Shown: positions 58,803 to 64,000 of the stretch, piece after piece
Numbering within the stretch: the first letter of the stretch is position 1
Layout: each line of letters opens with the position of its first letter
Source of the DNA: Comamonas composti DSM 21721
GTDB lineage: Bacteria; Pseudomonadota; Gammaproteobacteria; Burkholderiales; Burkholderiaceae_C
Direction of reading: 5' to 3'
DNA length: 64,000 nt
Assembly (NCBI RefSeq): GCF_000429845.1
Contig: NZ_AUCQ01000001.1
Span: 222,647 to 286,646, forward strand
Made by a program: the position numbers and the translations under genes
Notes under the pieces: model-generated
Told to the model about the DNA's origin: nothing
The model's input: only the letters and a program-made list of their open reading frames with translations
The model's database searches: none

Positions 58803-60212
58803 ATGGCCTCTTTTCAAGACATTCAACAGCGCGAGACCGGACTGCGCCAGCAGCTTTCGGCGGCCCAGATGGTGATGATTGCCATCGGCGGCGCAATCGG
58901 CACCGGCCTTTTCATGGGCAGTGCCTTTGCCATCGGCTTTGCAGGACCCAGCGTGCTGCTGAGCTACGCCATAGGCGCGCTGATCTCGCTGCTGCTCATG
59001 GGCTGCCTGGCCGAGATGACCGTGACCCATCCGACCTCGGGCTCGTTCGGCGCCTATGCCGAGCACTACATCGGCCCCATGGCCGGCTTCATGGTGCGTT
59101 ATGCCTACTGGGCCGCCGTGGTGCTGGCCGTGGGCATGGAGGTCACGGCCGTGGGCATCTACATGGCCTACTGGTTTCCCGAGGTGCCGCGCTGGATCTG
59201 GGTGCTGCTGTTCTCGGGCGGGCTCATCCTCGTCAACGCCAGCAGCGTCAAGGCCTTCGGCCAGGTCGAATACGGCTTTTCCATGGTCAAGATCGTGGCC
59301 ATCGTGGCCTTCATCCTGATCGGTGCCTGGGTCATCTACGGTGCGCCCGCACCCGATGCCAGCGGAACCGGCATCGGCTTTTTCAACTACACGTCCCACG
59401 GCGGCTTCTTTCCCAACGGCCTGTGGGGCACCTGGGTGGCGGTGATCATCGCCATCTTCAGCTACCTGAGCCTGGAAGCCGTAGCCGTGGCTGCCGGCGA
59501 GGCCGAGGACCCCAAGCGCGCCATCACCCAGGCATTTCGCACCACCATGGCGCGGCTGGTGATCTTCTACCTGCTGACCCTGATGCTCATGCTGGCCATT
59601 GTTCCCTGGAACCAGGCCGGCACGGACAAGAGCCCGTTCGTGAAGGTCATGGAGATCATCGGCATCGGGGGCGCGGCCGACATCATCAACTTCGTGGTGC
59701 TGGTGGCCGCGCTGTCGGCCATGAATAGCCAGCTTTACGTGACTTCGCGCATGATGTTCAGCCTCTCGCGCGGCGGCTATGCGCCTTCCGTCTTCGGGCG
59801 CCTGAACGCGCGCGGCGTGCCCATGGCCGCAATCGCGATCTCCTGCACGGGGATTGCCGTGGCCGTGGGCGTGAATCTCTGGCGCCCCGATGAGTCGCTG
59901 CTGTGGATGATGTCGATCTCCATGTTCGGCGCCATGTTCACCTGGTTCATGATCTTCGTGACCCATTTGTTCTTTCGCGCGCGCTTTTCGCGCGAGCACC
60001 CGGGCCAGCGCCTGCAGTTTCGCATGTGGGGCTATCCGCTGTTCACGCTCCTGGGCGCAGCCCTGATGCTGGGCGTGATCGTGACCACGTATTTCACCCA
60101 GGCCTTCCATATGACGCTGCCCATTGGCCTGGCGTTTCTCATCGTGCTTGCCCTGGCCTATCTGCTCTGGTACCGGCCGCGCAGCGCAAGAACATCCAGG
60201 GAGGACGCATGA
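58803..60212 (+). CDS. Amino acid permease (AAT/APC family), kynurenine operon
   Basis: The 469-residue protein has 12 predicted TM helices and the APC start motif MIAIGGAIGTGLFMGSA. Downstream it has SYLSLEAVAVAAGEAEDPKRA and SRMMFSLSRGGYAP. It overlaps kynB by 4 nt (ATGA), so it very likely takes up tryptophan, kynurenine or a related amino acid for the pathway; the substrate is inferred from context. Confidence 0.9.
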   Translation: MASFQDIQQRETGLRQQLSAAQMVMIAIGGAIGTGLFMGSAFAIGFAGPSVLLSYAIGALISLLLMGCLAEMTVTHPTSGSFGAYAEHYIGPMAGFMVRYAYWAAVVLAVGMEVTAVGIYMAYWFPEVPRWIWVLLFSGGLILVNASSVKAFGQVEYGFSMVKIVAIVAFILIGAWVIYGAPAPDASGTGIGFFNYTSHGGFFPNGLWGTWVAVIIAIFSYLSLEAVAVAAGEAEDPKRAITQAFRTTMARLVIFYLLTLMLMLAIVPWNQAGTDKSPFVKVMEIIGIGGAADIINFVVLVAALSAMNSQLYVTSRMMFSLSRGGYAPSVFGRLNARGVPMAAIAISCTGIAVAVGVNLWRPDESLLWMMSISMFGAMFTWFMIFVTHLFFRARFSREHPGQRLQFRMWGYPLFTLLGAALMLGVIVTTYFTQAFHMTLPIGLAFLIVLALAYLLWYRPRSARTSREDA

Positions 60213-60838
60213 GCCGCATCTGGGACATCTCCCCTGCCCTGGACACGGCCAGCCCCGTGTTTCCTGGCGACACGCCCTACAGCCAGCAATGGTGTGCCAC
60301 GCTGGGTCCGGGCTGCCCCGTGAACGTGAGCGCCATCACGCTGTCGCCCCATGTGGGCGCGCATGCGGATGCACCGCTGCACTATGACAACGCCGGCGCG
60401 GCAATCGGTGCCGTGGATCTTGTGCCCTTTCTCGGCCCCTGCCGCGTGATCCACGCCATAGGCTGCGGGCCGCTGATCGAGTGGCAGCACATCGCCCATG
60501 CGGCGGGCCCAGGCCTGCCTGCGCGCGTGCTGGTGCGCACCTATGCGCATGCGCCCAGGGTCTGGGACCCTGATCTGACCGCCTATGCGCCCGAGACCGT
60601 GAGCCGCCTCGCCGACCTGGGCGTGCTGCTCATCGGCATCGACACGGCCAGCATCGACCCCGCGAGCAGCAAGTCCCTGGACAGCCACCAGGTGATACGC
60701 GCACGCGGCCTGCGCGTGCTGGAGAACCTGGTGCTCGACGAGGTCGAGGAGGGAGACTACGAGCTGATTGCCCTGCCGCTCAAGCTCATGCAGGCGGATG
60801 CTTCGCCGGTGCGCGCGATCTTGAGACACACCCCCTGA
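60209..60838 (+). CDS. kynB: Kynurenine formamidase KynB
   Basis: KynB hydrolyses N-formylkynurenine to kynurenine and formate. The 209-residue product has the zinc motif as HVGAHADAPLHY near residue 49 and the bacterial KynB context (WDISPALDTASPVFPGDTPY, GIDTASIDPASSK). The length matches the family (about 210). It overlaps the permease gene and precedes kynU by 142 nt that contain a repeat and other hairpins. Confidence 0.94.
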   Translation: MSRIWDISPALDTASPVFPGDTPYSQQWCATLGPGCPVNVSAITLSPHVGAHADAPLHYDNAGAAIGAVDLVPFLGPCRVIHAIGCGPLIEWQHIAHAAGPGLPARVLVRTYAHAPRVWDPDLTAYAPETVSRLADLGVLLIGIDTASIDPASSKSLDSHQVIRARGLRVLENLVLDEVEEGDYELIALPLKLMQADASPVRAILRHTP

Positions 60839-60931
60839 AGGGGAACGGTGCCTTCGCCGCGGGGCAGCTTTTGCTCGGTGTCTCTGAGCTGGGCTCTGCC
60901 GGTTTGGGGCGCCACACCCTCAACAAAACCC

Positions 60932-60966
60932 GCTGCAGCGCTTGCCAGCCAAGCGCTGGCAGCTAT
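60932..60966 (+). repeat. Short copy of palindrome family 1 before kynU
   Basis: GCTGCAGCGCTTGCCAGC and AGCGCTGGCAGCTAT form a compact hairpin (AGCGCTTG/CAAGCGCT inside). It ends 14 nt before the kynU start codon and touches its ribosome-binding site, so it might affect translation. Confidence 0.7.
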
Positions 60967-60980
60967 CAAAAAAGGAAACC

Positions 60981-62288
60981 ATGATCACATTGCAAGACTG
61001 CCGGGCCCTGGATGCCAAGGATGCGCTGCGTTCGCTGCGCGCGCATTTCGCGCTGCCCGAGGGCGTGATTTATCTGGATGGCAACTCCCTGGGCGCCAGC
61101 CCCAAGGCCGCCGCCGCGCGCGCGGCCCGGGTGGTGCAGCAGGAATGGGGTCAGGGCCTCATACGCTCGTGGAACGACGCGGGCTGGATCACGCTGCCCA
61201 CGCGCCTGGGCGACCAGTTCGCGCCCTGGATAGGCGTGGACGCAGGCGAGCTGGTGTTTACCGACACCACCTCGATCAACCTCTACAAGGTGCTCACGGC
61301 TGCAGCCCGCATGGCGCGCGAGGACGCGCCTGGGCGCACCAAGATCATCAGCGAGCGCAGCAACTTCCCCACCGACCTCTATATCGCCCAGTCGGTCTGC
61401 CAGGAGTACGGGCTGGAGCTGGTGCTGCTCGAGCCCGAAGAGATCGCCGGTGCGCTCACCGAAGAGGTGGCGATCTCCATGCTCACCCATGTGAACTACC
61501 GCACGGGTGCCATGCACGACATGGCAGCCCTCACGGCGGCCGCGCATGCCAGGGGCATTCTGTGCGTCTGGGACCTGTGCCACAGCGCGGGCGCCGTGCC
61601 CGTGGACCTCAAGGGCGCGAATGCCGACTTCGCCGTGGGCTGCAGCTACAAATACCTGAACGGCGGCCCGGGCGCGCCGGCCTTTGTCTGGGCGCACCCG
61701 CGCCTCATCAACCGCTTCTGGCAGCCGCTGTCGGGCTGGTTCGGCCATGAAAAACCTTTCGAGTTCGTGCCCGACTACCGCCCGGCCCAGGGCATAGGCC
61801 GCTATCTGTGCGGCACCCAGCCCCTGATCAGCATGAGCCTGCTGGAATGCGGGCTCGATGTGTTCACCGAGGCCGGCAAGCTCGGCGGCATGGCTGCGCT
61901 GCGCGAAAAATCCCTGGCGCTCACCGATTTGTTCATCGCCCTCGTCGAGCAGCGCTGCGCAGGCCATGGCCTGGGCCTGGCCACGCCACGCGCGCATGAG
62001 CAGCGCGGCTCCCAGGTCTGTCTCACACGCGAGGAAGGCCTGGGCGTGGAGGGCAGGAACAGCGGCGCCTACGCCATCATCCAGGCGCTGATCGCGCGCG
62101 GCGTGATCGGTGACTTCCGCAAGGGCGATGGCGGCACGGGCCGCCACAAGGACATTCTGCGTTTCGGCTTCACCCCGCTGTATGTGGGCTTCGAGGACGT
62201 GTGGAACGCCGTCGAGCATTTGCGCCAGGTGCTGGAGTCGGGCGAGTGGCAAGGCCCGCAGTTCAACCAGGTGAATCCCGTGACCTGA
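60981..62288 (+). CDS. kynU: Kynureninase
   Basis: Kynureninase, a PLP enzyme, splits kynurenine to anthranilate and alanine. The 435-residue product has the PLP lysine Lys224 in [14 protein letters not shown], with [18 protein letters not shown] and WDLCHSAGA upstream and [11 protein letters not shown] downstream, all typical. The ATG follows AAAGGAAACC. kynA, the usual third gene for tryptophan 2,3-dioxygenase, is absent here. Confidence 0.96.
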   Translation: MITLQDCRALDAKDALRSLRAHFALPEGVIYLDGNSLGASPKAAAARAARVVQQEWGQGLIRSWNDAGWITLPTRLGDQFAPWIGVDAGELVFTDTTSINLYKVLTAAARMAREDAPGRTKIISERSNFPTDLYIAQSVCQEYGLELVLLEPEEIAGALTEEVAISMLTHVNYRTGAMHDMAALTAAAHARGILCVWDLCHSAGAVPVDLKGANADFAVGCSYKYLNGGPGAPAFVWAHPRLINRFWQPLSGWFGHEKPFEFVPDYRPAQGIGRYLCGTQPLISMSLLECGLDVFTEAGKLGGMAALREKSLALTDLFIALVEQRCAGHGLGLATPRAHEQRGSQVCLTREEGLGVEGRNSGAYAIIQALIARGVIGDFRKGDGGTGRHKDILRFGFTPLYVGFEDVWNAVEHLRQVLESGEWQGPQFNQVNPVT

Positions 62289-62296
62289 AGCGCAAG

Positions 62297-63220
62297 TCAG
62301 TAGGCGCTGTCGGCCAGCGAAGCCCACAGATGCGCGGCCACCAGCGCGCGCCAGGGCTTGAACTGCGCCAGCCAGGCGCTGGCGGCGCGCGCATCGGGCT
62401 TGTCCTCGCCGGTCAGGCGCGCGATGGCGCGGCGCACGGCCACGTCGCCATGCAGGCTGCCGTCGGGCCAGCCATAGCCGCGCAGCAAGGTGTAATTCAC
62501 CGTCCATGGGCCTATGCCCTTGATGGCCAGCAACTGCTGCGTGACCTGACCCACATCGCCCTCGTTCCAGGCACCGCTTGCACTGCGTGCGGCCCAGTCG
62601 TCCAGCGGCAGCAGGCCCTGCTCCACGGCCCGGGACACGGCCAGCAGGGTCTGGGCCTTGGCCTGGGAAAAGCCTGCACTGCGCAGCGCCTGCAGCTCCA
62701 GCCGGGCCACCCTGGCTGCATCCGGGTAGGCGTGCAGGAGCGGCAAGCCCCCGCCCGCATCCAGCGGCTGTCCGGCAAGCGCAATCAGCTTGCGCCGCAG
62801 GGCGACGGCCACGGCCACCGTGATCTGCTGGCCGGTGATGGCCCAGGTCAGGGCCTCGAAGGGCGTGGGCGATCCCGGCACATGCAGGCCCGCCTGGCGC
62901 CTGAGCAGCGGCCCCAGCTCGGGATGGGCGCCATGGGCCTGCTCCAGCCCCGCAGCCGGATAGGCCAGCCCCAGCATGCGGCCCAGCATGGCCTGCAAGG
63001 CCTGCTCGTCCTGCAGCTCAGGCTCGCCCTGCGGCCCATGCAGACAGGCTCGCACCGATGCGCTCTGCCATTGCAGCTGCAGCAGGGCCGGCCTGGATTT
63101 CCAGGTGATGGCCTTGTACAGCTGGCGCCCACCGGCATCGACACGCTCGGCCAGTTGCTGCGCATCGCGATCGTGAAAGTGCACGAACTCCTCGAATCGA
63201 TAATGCCCGGGCAGGGCCAT
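62297..63220 (-). CDS. alkA: DNA-3-methyladenine glycosylase II (AlkA)
   Basis: AlkA removes alkylated purines from DNA. The 307-residue product has an N-terminal alpha/beta domain and the helix-hairpin-helix glycosylase core LLAIKGIGPWTVNYTLLRGYG with the catalytic Asp in LHGDVAVRR. The start MALPGHYRFEEF at 63220 is preferred because TTGAGG lies just upstream; 63238 is an alternative. It is downstream of ada on the same strand, with a family 1 repeat between. Confidence 0.93.
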   Translation of the reverse strand: MALPGHYRFEEFVHFHDRDAQQLAERVDAGGRQLYKAITWKSRPALLQLQWQSASVRACLHGPQGEPELQDEQALQAMLGRMLGLAYPAAGLEQAHGAHPELGPLLRRQAGLHVPGSPTPFEALTWAITGQQITVAVAVALRRKLIALAGQPLDAGGGLPLLHAYPDAARVARLELQALRSAGFSQAKAQTLLAVSRAVEQGLLPLDDWAARSASGAWNEGDVGQVTQQLLAIKGIGPWTVNYTLLRGYGWPDGSLHGDVAVRRAIARLTGEDKPDARAASAWLAQFKPWRALVAAHLWASLADSAY

Positions 63221-63257
63221 GGAAACCTCAAGAGGCATGCTGTGTTCCAACAATTGA

Positions 63258-63340
63258 ATAGCTGCCAGCGCTTGCTGCATCACGACTTCAGATATATATC
63301 AAGCTGGAATCCTTATGTAGCAAGCGCTAACAGCTTCTAT
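63258..63340. repeat. Dispersed palindrome, family 1, between ada and alkA
   Basis: Outer arms ATAGCTGCCAGCGCTTGCTG and GTAGCAAGCGCTAACAGC are imperfectly inverted. It touches the ada stop codon and ends 38 nt before the alkA start. Confidence 0.75.
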
Positions 63341-64000
63341 TAAGAGAGCGTTTCAGCGGGCGTTCCGGCGGGCGCCTCCTTCAATGCTTCGCCGGCCTGT
63401 CGCGCCTCGCGCAGCAGCAGGGCGCGCTTGCGCTCCACCCCCCAGCGATAGCCCGAAATACTGCCATCGTTGCGCAGCACGCGGTGGCAGGGCACGGCCA
63501 CGGCGATGGGGTTGGCGGCCACGGCACTGGCCACGGCGCGCGTGGCGCTGGGCATGCCCAGGCGGCGCGCGAGCTCGGAGTAGCTCAGCGTCTGCCCTGC
63601 AGGAATCGCGCGCAGCGCCTGCCAGACGCGCTGCTGAAAGGCCGTGCCCTGCACGTCCAGCGGTAAGGACAGGCCCAGGCGCGGCTGCTCGATCAGGGCC
63701 ACGACCTGGGCGACCGTGGCCTCGAAGCCCGCATCGCCGCCCAGCAGTTCAGCCCGGGGAAAGCGCCGCTGCAAATCCTCGATCAAGACCTGGGCATCGT
63801 CGCCCAGCAGCACGCAGCACACGCCGCGCGCCGTGCTGGCCACAAGAATGCTGCCCAGCGAGCATTCGGCCAGCGCAAAGCGGATGCTTTGGCGCGCGCC
63901 GCCGTTTCGATAATCGCTGGGCGCCATGCCCAGCATGGCCTGGGCATTCTTGTAGAAACTGCTGGCGGCCGCATAGCCGCTGGCATAGGCAGCATCGGTG
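63340..64000 (-). CDS. ada: Ada: O6-alkylguanine-DNA methyltransferase with AraC domain (C-terminal part)
   Basis: Ada moves methyl groups from DNA to itself and activates alkylation repair genes. The visible 219 residues begin inside the AraC helix-turn-helix (SGYAAASSFYKNAQAMLGMAPSDYR) and continue into the O6-methylguanine methyltransferase domain with active-site Cys in VPCHRVLRNDGSISGYRWG. The gene continues beyond the window edge at 64000; the zinc-binding N-terminal domain cannot be seen. It is the first gene of an ada-alkA pair. Confidence 0.95.
   Translation of the reverse strand, partial: TDAAYASGYAAASSFYKNAQAMLGMAPSDYRNGGARQSIRFALAECSLGSILVASTARGVCCVLLGDDAQVLIEDLQRRFPRAELLGGDAGFEATVAQVVALIEQPRLGLSLPLDVQGTAFQQRVWQALRAIPAGQTLSYSELARRLGMPSATRAVASAVAANPIAVAVPCHRVLRNDGSISGYRWGVERKRALLLREARQAGEALKEAPAGTPAETLS

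Overview
The window is a stretch of chromosome from a high-GC betaproteobacterium of the order Burkholderiales, most likely family Comamonadaceae (Comamonas- or Delftia-like; the genus is my guess). The evidence is the gene set: iscRSUA-hscBA, a second IF-1 gene, tctCBA tripartite tricarboxylate transporter with a Bug-type binding protein, kynB-kynU, and two families of intergenic palindromes shared between gene 3' ends. I see no insertion sequence, phage, integrase, rRNA, tRNA or CRISPR array. Most of the window is ordinary core chromosome, with several accessory cassettes.

Layout. 1-3.7 kb (minus): the iron-sulfur operon iscR-iscS-iscU-iscA-hscB-hscA, with hscA cut by the window edge, a terminator-like hairpin between iscA and hscB and a candidate IscR box upstream. 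3.9-9.2 kb: uvrB divergent from a tyrB-type aminotransferase, then a class III CoA-transferase and a cold-shock/DUF1294 membrane fusion. 9.2-14.8 kb (minus): a YgiQ radical SAM protein, a long acyl-CoA dehydrogenase and an orphan Bug binding protein. 15.1-18.3 kb: an orphan isochorismate synthase, an alpha/beta hydrolase and a frameshifted fatty-acid desaturase.

18.7-23.4 kb: a cobalamin riboswitch heads an operon of a PepSY membrane protein, a TonB-dependent receptor and a HupE/UreJ permease. This is a B12-controlled cobalt/cobalamin (or cobalt-chelate) uptake cassette and one of the most informative parts of the window. 23.6-26.4 kb: an ArsR-type repressor with a cysteine layout like sulfur-sensing members, next to a 720-residue pentaheme cytochrome that joins a triheme dehydrogenase-cytochrome module to a TsdA-like diheme module. 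26.9-36.1 kb: psiF, uppP, a P-loop protein coupled to a hydrolase, a chemotaxis receptor, an orphan Anbu protease and mutS.

36.8-41.3 kb: a small RNA-related cluster (hypothetical protein, second infA, RRM protein, another small protein), an orphan livG-livF ATPase pair, an rsuA-type pseudouridine synthase and hslR. 41.4-46.9 kb: tctE-tctD divergent from tctC-tctB-tctA, with an 18-bp perfect palindrome and 11-bp-spaced direct repeats between them. 47.1-53.0 kb: oxidative stress and iron genes ahpC, ahpF, bfr, feoA-feoB and a Cys-rich membrane protein, with a 26-bp-arm inverted repeat between bfr and the feo operon. 53.3-58.7 kb: a YkgJ-type cysteine-cluster protein, then a four-gene TolC/HlyD/ABC-2/ABC-2 export operon that encodes no ATPase. 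58.8-62.3 kb: an amino acid permease with kynB and kynU (tryptophan/kynurenine breakdown). 62.3-64 kb: alkA and the C-terminal part of ada (alkylation repair).

Two families of dispersed imperfect palindromes sit at gene 3' ends. Several supply stop codons, and one appears to have replaced the C-terminus of Anbu.
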